Notes: generated by a model not told the origin, from the sequence alone. Positions 1 to 5,261 are shown, counted from the first letter of the stretch. The stretch: 8,301 nucleotides of DNA from an uncultured Anaerocolumna sp. (GCA_937901695.1 CALDJN010000263.1:1-8301); one strand, 5' to 3'. Numbers and translations: made by a program.

Positions 1-90
1 CTTAGAAATCAAGTAACGAATTTCTTTCGCTTTTGCTTCAGTAGTTACGATTTTGCCATGATATAATAAATTCGTTACTTGATTTCTAAG
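1..90. repeat. Perfect 23-bp inverted repeat inside rplQ at the window edge
   Basis: Bases 1-23 are the exact reverse complement of bases 68-90, separated by a 44-base loop. Both arms fall inside the rplQ reading frame. The repeat begins at base 1, so its true length cannot be seen. The inner end of the 1-23 arm coincides with codons for the conserved E-I-R residues, while the outer part encodes residues that do not fit L17. This is the pattern of a fold-back chimera at a contig end joined at a short microhomology; a real hairpin is the alternative. Confidence 0.9.
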
Positions 91-141
91 CAACGCTTTT
101 CTCTGACTGGAAGTTCTTCCAAGTTTTCTATAGCCTGCCAT
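1..141 (-). CDS. rplQ: 50S ribosomal protein L17, N-terminal part (cut by window edge)
   Basis: L17 is a large-subunit protein that binds 23S rRNA near the exit tunnel. Forty-seven codons are visible. They begin MAGYRKLGRTSSQRKALLRN, the typical Firmicute L17 opening, and run through the conserved TTEAKAKEIR segment at residues 33-42. The ATG at 141 is preceded by AAAGGAGGG, and rpoA ends 26 bases upstream, the usual last pair of the alpha operon. The final five residues (YLISK) do not look like the expected continuation, which in relatives is roughly an (S/K)(L/I)A(D/E)K(L/M)I helix. They are encoded by an inverted copy of bases 68-90, so the true gene probably departs from this sequence after about residue 42. 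Identity is secure; the last 15 or so coding bases (1-15) are suspect. Confidence 0.93.
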   Translation of the reverse strand, partial: MAGYRKLGRTSSQRKALLRNQVTNLLYHGKIVTTEAKAKEIRYLISK

Positions 142-167
142 TTCTTTCCCTCCTTTGACCTCTGTCT

Positions 168-1127
168 TTAGTCTTCATTACTAGCTAATGATAGACCAAG
201 TTCTTTAAGCTTTGCAAGTACTTCTTCTAATGATTTACGACCAAGGTTTCTAACCTTCATCATATCTTCAGAAGTTTTGTTAGTTAATTCTTCAACCGTA
301 TTTATACCTGCTCTCTTCAAGCAATTATAGGAACGAACAGATAACTCTAATTCGTCAATATTCATTTCAAGAACTTTTTCTTTCTCATTATCCTCTTTTT
401 CAATCATAATTTCTGCAGTTCTGGCATTTTCGGATAAATCAATGAAAGAGTTCAGATGTTCGCTTAATACTTTTGCAGCTAAGCTAACTGCTTCATCTGG
501 TCCTAAAGTTCCGTTCGTATAAACATCAAGTGTAAGCTTATCAAAATCTGTTATCTGACCAACACGGGTGTTTTCAACAGATAGATTAACGCGTTCTACA
601 GGAGTGTAGATGGAATCAATTGGTATAACGCCAATTGGTAAATCTTCATTCTTATTTTTATCTGCACTAATATATCCTCTACCTTTTGTAATGGTAAGTT
701 CCATATACAATTTACTATCCGTACCGCCATTAAGTGTTGCTATTAGCAATTCTGGATTAAGAATCTCAATATCTGGATCAGCTTGAATATCAGCAGCTGT
801 TACTACTCCTTCGCCTTCGAATTCAATGTATGCAGTCTTAGGTTCATTGGTTTCACTTGAATTTTTAATAGCTAAACTTTTAATATTCATGATGATTTCA
901 GTTACATCCTCTTTTACACCAGGAATAGCACTGAATTCATGGACAACACCGTCAATCTTAACTTGACTGACAGCAGCTCCAGGTAAGGATGAAAGCATAA
1001 TTCTTCTAAGAGAATTACCTAGTGTTGTACCGTATCCACGTTCCAAAGGTTCTACTACAAAACGTCCAAATTTTTTATCTTCAGAAATTTCTGCAATTTC
1101 AATTTTTGGTTTCTCAAAATCAAACAC
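168..1127 (-). CDS. rpoA: DNA-directed RNA polymerase subunit alpha
   Basis: Alpha dimerises to nucleate assembly of the polymerase core, and its C-terminal domain contacts UP-element DNA and activators. The protein has 319 residues, a normal length. The N-terminal domain (about 1-230) carries the dimer and assembly segment PLERGYGTTLGNSLRR at 27-42, followed by IMLSSLPG. A linker rich in E and K (about 231-252) leads to the C-terminal helix-hairpin-helix domain (about 253-315). There R265, N268, N294, G296, K298, S299 and E302 are all present, at the same numbers as the E. coli UP-element-binding residues. The start is GTG: the codons just before it contain no ATG, and AAAAGGAGGG lies 7 bases upstream. 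The gene sits between rpsD and rplQ, as in most bacteria. Nothing is broken. Confidence 0.98.
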   Translation of the reverse strand: MFDFEKPKIEIAEISEDKKFGRFVVEPLERGYGTTLGNSLRRIMLSSLPGAAVSQVKIDGVVHEFSAIPGVKEDVTEIIMNIKSLAIKNSSETNEPKTAYIEFEGEGVVTAADIQADPDIEILNPELLIATLNGGTDSKLYMELTITKGRGYISADKNKNEDLPIGVIPIDSIYTPVERVNLSVENTRVGQITDFDKLTLDVYTNGTLGPDEAVSLAAKVLSEHLNSFIDLSENARTAEIMIEKEDNEKEKVLEMNIDELELSVRSYNCLKRAGINTVEELTNKTSEDMMKVRNLGRKSLEEVLAKLKELGLSLASNED

Positions 1128-1134
1128 AATAGGA

Positions 1135-1140
1135 CCCTCC
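1135..1140 (-). promoter_or_regulatory. Ribosome binding site that fixes the GTG start of rpoA
   Basis: GGAGGG on the minus strand lies 7 bases before the GTG at 1127. No ATG is available at this distance, and the encoded protein begins MFDFEKP as in clostridial alpha subunits. The GTG start is therefore the supported choice. Confidence 0.85.
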
Positions 1141-1168
1141 TTTTGGGTTATTATGATACGATTAATGA

Positions 1169-1765
1169 TTACTTAGAATACAACTCGACGATAAGCATTT
1201 CATTTACCGGAACATCAATTTGGTCTCTTGAAGGAATCTCTTTTACTTTACCAGAAAGAGCTTCATGATCTACTTCAAGCCAAGCTGGAACTAATCTGCC
1301 AGCTGTTACTTCTAATACATCTTTATATCTTTGTGCAGTCTTGAATTTTTCTTTAATTTCAATCACATCTCCAGCTTTTACTTGATAAGATGGAATGTTG
1401 ATGCATTTACCATTAACAAGCACATGCTTATGATCTACGATCTGCCTAGCCTCTGCTCTTGTTCTGCCAAAGCCTAAACGGAAAACTATGTTATCCAATC
1501 TAAGTTCAAGAAGAATCATTAAGTTCTCACCAGTTGTACCGTATTTCATTTTCTGAGCTTTTTCAAAATTGTTCCTGAAAGGTTTTTCCAGAACACCATA
1601 TATAAATTTAGCTTTTTGCTTTTCTCTTAACTGTAATCCGTATTCACTAACTTTTTTACCAGCTCTTGCTGATGTTCTATTAGATTTCTTGTCTATACCT
1701 AAATATGCAGGTTCTAGGCCAAGTGTTCTACATTTTTTTAATACAGGACCCATGTCTCTTGCCAT
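1169..1765 (-). CDS. rpsD: 30S ribosomal protein S4
   Basis: S4 is a primary 16S rRNA-binding protein that starts small-subunit assembly. In several bacteria it also represses its own operon by binding a leader RNA. The 198-residue product opens MARDMGPVLKKCRTLGLEPA. Its N-terminal region has a single cysteine (C12), so it is the zinc-free form and not the four-cysteine form. The S4 RNA-binding domain covers about residues 88-150 (LELRLDNIVFRLGFGRTRAEARQ onward, with VLVNGK at 115-120). The ATG follows AGGAGGTAAGTAAACG. The gene lies between rpsK and rpoA, as in the classical alpha operon and unlike Bacillus, where rpsD stands alone. Being in the same transcript as rpsM makes S4 feedback on the rpsM leader a reasonable hypothesis. 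Confidence 0.98.
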   Translation of the reverse strand: MARDMGPVLKKCRTLGLEPAYLGIDKKSNRTSARAGKKVSEYGLQLREKQKAKFIYGVLEKPFRNNFEKAQKMKYGTTGENLMILLELRLDNIVFRLGFGRTRAEARQIVDHKHVLVNGKCINIPSYQVKAGDVIEIKEKFKTAQRYKDVLEVTAGRLVPAWLEVDHEALSGKVKEIPSRDQIDVPVNEMLIVELYSK

Positions 1766-1782
1766 CGTTTACTTACCTCCTA

Positions 1783-2184
1783 TTAGACTCTTCTACGTTT
1801 TGGTGGTCTACATCCGTTATGTGGAACCGGAGTAACATCCTTGATACTTGTTACTTCAATACCGCAGGCTTGAAGTGCACGAATTGCAGCTTCTCTTCCT
1901 GAACCAGGACCCTTAACCATAACATCAACAGATTTTAAACCATGTACCAATGCTGCTTTAGCTGCAGTTTCTGCTGCCATTTGTGCTGCATAAGGAGTTG
2001 ATTTTCTAGAACCTCTAAAACCTAAACCACCAGCGCTAGCCCATGAAAGAGCATTGCCTTCTGCATCTGTAAGAGTAACAATTGTATTATTAAAAGATGA
2101 CTGAATATGTGCCTGTCCACGATCGACGTTTTTCTTAACACGTTTCTTAGCCACTTTTTTTGCTGTTGCTAACTTTTTAGCCAT
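1783..2184 (-). CDS. rpsK: 30S ribosomal protein S11
   Basis: S11 sits on the platform of the small subunit and contacts 16S rRNA near the E-site mRNA path. The product has 133 residues. A lysine-rich N-terminal tail (MAKKLATAKKVAKKRVKKNV) precedes the core, with the family signatures GQAHIQSSFNNTIVTLTD, SAGGLGFRGSRKSTPYAAQ and the basic C-terminus DVTPVPHNGCRPPKRRRV. Length and motifs are normal. The ATG is preceded by AGGAGGGTTTGTTAA. Only 32 bases separate it from rpsM and 17 from rpsD, so it is part of one transcript with them. Confidence 0.98.
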   Translation of the reverse strand: MAKKLATAKKVAKKRVKKNVDRGQAHIQSSFNNTIVTLTDAEGNALSWASAGGLGFRGSRKSTPYAAQMAAETAAKAALVHGLKSVDVMVKGPGSGREAAIRALQACGIEVTSIKDVTPVPHNGCRPPKRRRV

Positions 2185-2216
2185 TTAACAAACCCTCCTA
2201 TTGGATTTTTATTACA

Positions 2217-2585
2217 TTATTTCTTTTTGTTTGCAACTGTACGCTTAGGACCTTTTCTAGTTCTAGCATTAGTTTTAGTCTTTTGACCACGAACTGGAAG
2301 GCTTTTTCTGTGACGAATTCCTCTATAGCATCCAATTTCTTGAAGTCTTTTAATATTAAGTGCGATTTCTCTACGTAAATCACCTTCAACCTGTTGTGAT
2401 GCATCAATAACATCACGAATTCTTGCCACTTCTTCGTCAGTTAAATCTCTGACACGAGTGTCCGGATTAACATTTGCCTCTGCAAGAATACGATTAGCAC
2501 TTACTCTTCCGATACCGAAAATATAAGTAAGACCGATTTCTACACGTTTCTCTCTTGGTAAATCTACACCACTAATACGAGCCAT
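2217..2585 (-). CDS. rpsM: 30S ribosomal protein S13
   Basis: S13 is in the head of the 30S subunit. It forms bridges to the large subunit, and its C-terminal tail reaches the P-site tRNA. The 122-residue product starts MARISGVDLPREKRVEIGLT and has the helix-two-turn-helix region GIGRVSANRIL. It ends in the characteristic basic extension RHRKSLPVRGQKTKTNARTR followed by GPKRTVANKKK. The ATG has a GGAGGTG ribosome binding site about 10 bases upstream. In most relatives rpsM follows rpmJ closely; here it is preceded by 321 non-coding bases, described separately. It is the first gene after that leader and heads the S13-S11-S4-alpha-L17 run. Confidence 0.98.
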   Translation of the reverse strand: MARISGVDLPREKRVEIGLTYIFGIGRVSANRILAEANVNPDTRVRDLTDEEVARIRDVIDASQQVEGDLRREIALNIKRLQEIGCYRGIRHRKSLPVRGQKTKTNARTRKGPKRTVANKKK

Positions 2586-2906
2586 GTGCGTAATACACCT
2601 CCGTTAATTATTTGGGTGAAAATAATAAGTATCATATACGGTATTGTATATGGTGAAATGTATACCTCTTACCTTCACACTCACTTTGATTGATAATTCT
2701 TTCATAAAACATTTTTTAAATTTGTTTGCAATATCAACACTTCTGAGTGCTTTATTGCGCAGCCGCTTTAAATTGTGTGTTCAGTACAAAGTATTGAACA
2801 TTTCACAATATCACAATTGCTAAATGCAGATTGTAACACAGAAAGCAAGAACTACTATATATAAAACAATAAAACTGCTGTTTGTTCAGCCCGTCTTTAT
2901 TGAATA
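2586..2906 (-). promoter_or_regulatory. Long non-coding leader between rpmJ and rpsM; candidate autoregulatory RNA
   Basis: This 321-base stretch has no credible reading frame, while the other gaps in the cluster are 3-150 bases. Read in the transcript direction it holds: a small GCTG/CAGC hairpin followed by a T-rich run (2877-2890 onward); an extended -10-like TGTTACAAT (2830-2838) without a good -35; an imperfect palindrome (2771-2818); and, nearest rpsM, two adjacent hairpins whose loops are complementary (2633-2678). In proteobacteria the leader before rpsM is the S4-binding site of the alpha operon. A similar role here is inference. I recognise no known riboswitch or T-box elements. Confidence 0.45.
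2633..2652 (-). promoter_or_regulatory. Perfect 7-bp hairpin just upstream of rpsM
   Basis: On the minus strand CATATAC (2652-2646) pairs with GTATATG (2639-2633) around the six-base loop AATACC. Immediately upstream GTGAA (2678-2674) can pair with TTCAC (2657-2653), and its loop carries GGTAT (2666-2662), complementary to ATACC in the first loop. Two abutting hairpins with a five-base loop-loop match, 30-90 bases before the rpsM start, look like a tertiary RNA element. The pairing is seen in sequence; the function is inferred. Confidence 0.4.
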
Positions 2907-3020
2907 TTAGCCTTGTCTTTGTTTGTGTCTAGGATTTTCACAGATTACTCTGATACTTCCCTTTCTTTTAATAATCTTGCACTTTTCGCAAATTGGTTTT
3001 ACTGATGACCTTACTTTCAC
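2907..3020 (-). CDS. rpmJ: 50S ribosomal protein L36
   Basis: L36 is the smallest large-subunit protein, a zinc ribbon that helps organise 23S rRNA near the factor-binding region. The frame encodes 37 residues, starting (GTG)-KVRSSVKPICEKCK and ending ENPRHKQRQG. It has the zinc ligands C11, C14, C27 and H32, so this is the zinc-binding (C+) form. The start is GTG, with AGGAG nine bases upstream. The usual length in the family is 37-38. It follows infA, as in most Firmicutes, but is separated from it by a promoter, so it is probably the first gene of the downstream transcript. The identification rests on a nearly canonical sequence. Confidence 0.96.
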   Translation of the reverse strand: MKVRSSVKPICEKCKIIKRKGSIRVICENPRHKQRQG

Positions 3021-3056
3021 AGTAATTCACTCCTTTCAAAAAAAAGTCCGTCTTAC

Positions 3057-3085
3057 ATTATAACATCGTACTTGCTTAAAATCAA
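3057..3085 (-). promoter_or_regulatory. Sigma-A promoter for rpmJ and the alpha-operon genes
   Basis: On the minus strand the -35 hexamer is TTGATT (3085-3080) and the -10 is a perfect TATAAT (3062-3057), with a 17-base spacer. The TG one base before the -10 makes it an extended -10. Transcription would begin near 3050, giving a 30-base leader that ends in the AGGAG of rpmJ. A/T tracts directly upstream (about 3087-3115) resemble an UP element. This promoter would let rpmJ through rplQ be expressed apart from the spc genes. Confidence 0.8.
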
Positions 3086-3086
3086 G

Positions 3087-3115
3087 TAAAAATAACATTT
3101 TTATATTTTTATTTG
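3087..3115 (-). promoter_or_regulatory. A/T-rich UP-like element above the rpmJ promoter
   Basis: The minus strand directly upstream of the -35 box is almost purely A and T, in the order A-tract, mixed, A-tract, T-tract. That composition and position match alpha-CTD-binding UP elements, such as those upstream of rRNA promoters. The rpoA gene in this transcript encodes the subunit that would bind here, with all its UP-contacting residues intact. Confidence 0.45.
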
Positions 3116-3168
3116 ACGGGACTCAGGTTATAACAAGATACTATAATAGTTAAACTACCCTGGAGCGA

Positions 3169-3387
3169 TTATTTATCACGCCAGATAATTCTTCCTTTTG
3201 TTAAATCATATGGAGATAATTCTAAGGTAACTTTATCGCCTGGTACAATTTTGATGAAGTTCATACGAAGTTTTCCGCTAATATGTGCTAAAACTTTATG
3301 TCCGTTCTCTAATTCTACTTGAAACATAGCATTTGGTAATTTTTCAACTACAGTACCTTCAATTTCTACAACATCTGATTTTGACAT
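3169..3387 (-). CDS. infA: Translation initiation factor IF-1
   Basis: IF-1 binds the 30S A site and assists IF-2 and IF-3 in start-codon selection. The product has 72 residues, exactly the family norm. It is a single OB-fold of the S1-like type: MSKSDVVEIEGTVVEKLPNA, FQVELENGHKVLAHISGKLR, then FIKIVPGDKVTLELSPYD and LTKGRIIWRDK. The ATG follows GGAGGTGACAAT. Seventeen bases separate it from the KOW-domain gene upstream, so it is probably translated from the same message. It is probably the last gene of the spc-side transcript before the internal promoter, although I see no strong intrinsic terminator after it. Confidence 0.98.
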   Translation of the reverse strand: MSKSDVVEIEGTVVEKLPNAMFQVELENGHKVLAHISGKLRMNFIKIVPGDKVTLELSPYDLTKGRIIWRDK

Positions 3388-3404
3388 ATTGTCACCTCCA
3401 TGAT

Positions 3405-3677
3405 TTAGGATTTTGAGTCTTTAAAAAGTTTAATTGCCCTTTTTATTTCTTCATTAGTTACCTTTTCATTATTGGCATATTTTTTTACTAAATTGACATC
3501 TTGAAAATGTACAATCTGAACGTGCTTTCTGTTTTTCTTCTTCGGTCTGTCAACTGTTCTAAATACGCCATCCACTAAGTATACATATTCAGAATCTGAT
3601 TTTAGTATGACAAAGTGTTCACATTTGTCATGGCCGGCTTTGGATATTACAATTTCGCCAGCTTTATACTCTATCAT
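3405..3677 (-). CDS. KOW-domain RNA-binding protein (L14e-like)
   Basis: A small basic protein of 90 residues, commonly found between map and infA in clostridia. Its cellular role is not established. The N-terminal half, MIEYKAGEIVISKAGHDKCE then HFVILKSDSEYVYLVDG, reads as a KOW-type beta barrel like the start of L14e/L27e-family proteins. A lysine-rich RPKKKNRKH segment follows (about residues 44-52), then a charged helical tail. The frame stays open nine codons further upstream. However, GGAGGG lies inside that extension and 10 bases before the ATG at 3677, and the protein aligns with memory of homologues only from MIEYKAGE, so I chose the shorter start. Its place among translation genes suggests ribosome or rRNA binding, which is inference. 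Confidence 0.85.
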   Translation of the reverse strand: MIEYKAGEIVISKAGHDKCEHFVILKSDSEYVYLVDGVFRTVDRPKKKNRKHVQIVHFQDVNLVKKYANNEKVTNEEIKRAIKLFKDSKS

Positions 3678-3687
3678 AAATATGCTT

Positions 3688-3693
3688 CCCTCC
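3688..3693 (-). promoter_or_regulatory. Ribosome binding site that fixes the KOW gene start
   Basis: GGAGGG on the minus strand, 10 bases before the ATG at 3677. It would lie inside the coding sequence if the longer frame beginning at 3704 were used, which argues for the shorter protein. Confidence 0.75.
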
Positions 3694-3733
3694 AGTGCCT
3701 GCACTTTATTTTAGGGATTAATAAATCAATTTT

Positions 3734-4457
3734 TTACTTAAGAATCGATAATAGTTCTGGTTCTCCATCCGTAATAAGGATTGTATTCTCATAGTGAGCA
3801 GATAATGAGCCATCATCCGTAACAACGGTCCAATCGTCATCTTCCCAGCATACATCGTAACGTCCAACATTTACCATTGGTTCGATTGCCAGAGTCATTC
3901 CAGGCTCTAATTTAATGCCTCTTCTTTTTTGTCTAAAGTTAGGAATCTGAGGTTCTTCGTGCATCGCGCTGCCAATTCCATGTCCCATCAAATCCCTAAC
4001 AACGGAAAATCCGAAAGATTCTACATAATCTTGTATGGCAGCGGAAATCTCATGTAGATGATTGCCAGCTTTTGCAAATTTAATACCTTCATAGAAACTT
4101 TGTTCCGTTACTTTGATTAGCTTTTTTGCTTCTTCGCTAATTTCACCAACTGCCCAAGTCCTTGCAGCATCTGATTGATATCCTTTATAAATGACTCCGG
4201 CATCCAGACTTATTAGGGATTCCATGCACCACTTGTTCATTTACAGATACGCAAATGGAGGCTGGAAATCCATTATAATTTAAGAAGGAAGGTATGCAAT
4301 CATAGCTTCGTATTAATTCATCTGCTTTTTTATCAATATCCAATGTAGATATTCCAGGTTGTATCATATTTTTCAGCTCTTCGTGAACAGTGGCTAAGAT
4401 ACGGCCTGCTTCACGCATTAGTTCTATTTCTCTTACTGATTTTATTGTTACTGCCAT
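3734..4457 (-). pseudogene. map: Methionine aminopeptidase type I, disrupted by an internal deletion and frameshift
   Basis: MetAP removes the initiator methionine from new proteins with a dinuclear metal centre. The gene is readable in two frames. The first runs from ATG 4457 (GGGAG seven bases upstream) through MAVTIKSVREIELMREAGRI to SVNEQVVHGIPNK, then drifts into GCRSHL and stops at 4185. The second resumes at ISLDAGVIYKGYQSDAA and continues normally to the end. The metal and catalytic residues equivalent to E. coli H79, D97, D108, H171, E204 and E235 are all present across the two pieces (VVHGIP, LDAGVIYKGYQSD, GHGIGSAMHEEP, AIEPM, AHYENT). The roughly nine residues usually found between NK and ISLDAG are missing. 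The junction falls in an AATAAG at 4209-4214 that fits both sides. No functional enzyme can be made from this sequence as given. Confidence 0.9.
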
Positions 4458-4464
4458 TTTGTTT

Positions 4465-4469
4465 CTCCC
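4465..4469 (-). promoter_or_regulatory. Ribosome binding site that fixes the map start
   Basis: GGGAG on the minus strand lies seven bases before the ATG at 4457, which gives MAVTIKSVREIELM. The frame also has an ATG six codons earlier (MHGRNK), but that one would place the binding site inside the gene. Confidence 0.65.
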
Positions 4470-4514
4470 GTGCATATCCGAATTTGCTTCGGGTATTTTC
4501 TTTGATAAGCCAAA

Positions 4515-5159
4515 TTACTTTTCTAGTGTATTTTCAATGGCTGCAAATACATCAGCCATATCCATTGTACCATCAATATTGGCTAAAACGCCTTTATTAG
4601 CGTAATATTCAATTAATGGTTGTGTTTGATCATGATAAACATTCAATCGTTTTAATACGGTTTCCGGCTTATCATCATCACGTAAAACAGTACTTCCACC
4701 GCAAACATCGCAGATGCCTTCTACCTTGGTTGGTATATTTATGATATGGTAAGTAGCTCCACAGGATAAACAAGCTCTGCGGCCAGACATTCTATCTACG
4801 ATATTTTGATCTGGTACTTCAATATTTATAGCATAGTCTATTTTTTGATTCATATTCAATAGAGCAGAATCTAATGCTTCTGCCTGAGGTATTGTTCTTG
4901 GGAAACCATCTAATACGTATCCATTTTTGCAATCCTCTTGTCCTACACGATCTACTACCAAATCTACAACTAATTCATCAGGAACTAATAACCCCTGATC
5001 CATATATTCTTTTGCTTTGTTCCCTAATTCTGTACCATTTTTGATATTTGCTCTAAATATATCACCAGTTGAAATGTGTGGAATTTCATATTTAGCTGCA
5101 ATTTTCTTAGCTTGTGTACCCTTTCCTGCCCCCGGTACACCTAACATAATAATCTTCAT
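4515..5159 (-). CDS. adk: Adenylate kinase (zinc-type LID)
   Basis: Adk interconverts ATP + AMP and 2 ADP in the cytoplasm. From the chosen start the protein has 214 residues, normal for the long bacterial form. It shows the P-loop GVPGAGKGT (7-15), the AMP-binding part STGDIFR (30-36), VLDGFPRT (82-89), and the LID start RMSGRRAC (123-130). The LID has four zinc cysteines, C130, C133, C150 and C153, in CxxC pairs as in Gram-positive enzymes. The frame opens six codons earlier, but GGGAGG lies within that extension and eight bases before the ATG at 5159, and MKIIMLGVPGAGKGT is the usual N-terminus. The gene follows secY after a 102-base gap containing a GC-rich hairpin, and precedes map. Confidence 0.97.
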   Translation of the reverse strand: MKIIMLGVPGAGKGTQAKKIAAKYEIPHISTGDIFRANIKNGTELGNKAKEYMDQGLLVPDELVVDLVVDRVGQEDCKNGYVLDGFPRTIPQAEALDSALLNMNQKIDYAINIEVPDQNIVDRMSGRRACLSCGATYHIINIPTKVEGICDVCGGSTVLRDDDKPETVLKRLNVYHDQTQPLIEYYANKGVLANIDGTMDMADVFAAIENTLEK

Positions 5160-5167
5160 ATTGATTT

Positions 5168-5173
5168 CCTCCC
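5168..5173 (-). promoter_or_regulatory. Ribosome binding site that fixes the adk start
   Basis: GGGAGG on the minus strand, eight bases before the ATG at 5159. It excludes the upstream ATG at 5177, whose second to fourth codons would overlap this site. Confidence 0.8.
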
Positions 5174-5182
5174 TCATTGATT

Positions 5183-5213
5183 ATCATAAAACACTTAAAA
5201 ATAGAATCTGCAA
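5183..5213 (-). promoter_or_regulatory. Weak candidate promoter for adk-map
   Basis: TTGCAG (5213-5208) and TATGAT (5188-5183) on the minus strand are 19 bases apart and would give a short leader carrying the adk ribosome binding site. The spacing is longer than ideal. It lies directly after the GC-rich hairpin, where reinitiation of transcription would make sense. Read-through from the spc promoter is equally possible. Confidence 0.25.
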
Positions 5214-5215
5214 AT

Positions 5216-5234
5216 GGCGGGGCAGAGCCCCGCC
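5216..5234. repeat. GC-rich perfect hairpin between secY and adk
   Basis: GGCGGGGC and GCCCCGCC are perfectly complementary around the three-base loop AGA, an 8-bp stem made only of G and C in an AT-rich neighbourhood. Neither side carries a clean T-run: the transcript direction reads CCATTTGCAG after the stem, and the other direction CCTTTACAAA. It is therefore not a textbook Rho-independent terminator. It may act as an attenuator or RNA-stabilising stem, or be one copy of a dispersed palindromic repeat. Confidence 0.8.
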
Positions 5235-5261
5235 TTTACAAATTAATTTACTCTATGTTTA

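Noticed and set aside
1569..1902. Open frames on the plus strand opposite rpsD and rpsK (88 and 65 codons)
   Set aside because: They are antisense shadows of two conserved ribosomal genes, have no ribosome binding site and show no recognisable protein features.
2198..2416. 72-codon minus-strand frame overlapping rpsM
   Set aside because: It lies in another frame of the well-supported rpsM gene, lacks a binding site, and its content looks like out-of-frame reading.
3073..3092. Near match between the rpmJ promoter (TTGCTTAAAATCAAGTAA) and the rplQ segment at 75-94 (minus strand) and its inverted copy at 1-20
   Set aside because: The match is about 18 bases with one gap in AT-rich DNA, one partner is constrained protein-coding sequence, and a rough estimate puts about one such gapped match within chance for a window this long. 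I do not treat it as a repeat family.
3105..3168. Possible Rho-independent terminator after infA
   Set aside because: CAGG/CCTG arms can be drawn around an AT-rich loop, but the stem is interrupted and no T-run follows. The sequence after it is the A/T block of the next promoter.
4185..4240. Programmed frameshifting to rescue map
   Set aside because: Codons for about nine conserved-position residues are missing at the junction, so shifting frame would not restore the protein, and no slippery heptamer with a downstream structure is apparent.
4478..4492. CCGAA/TTCGG hairpin between adk and map
   Set aside because: Five base pairs around a five-base loop with no T-tract in the transcript direction; too small to support a regulatory call.
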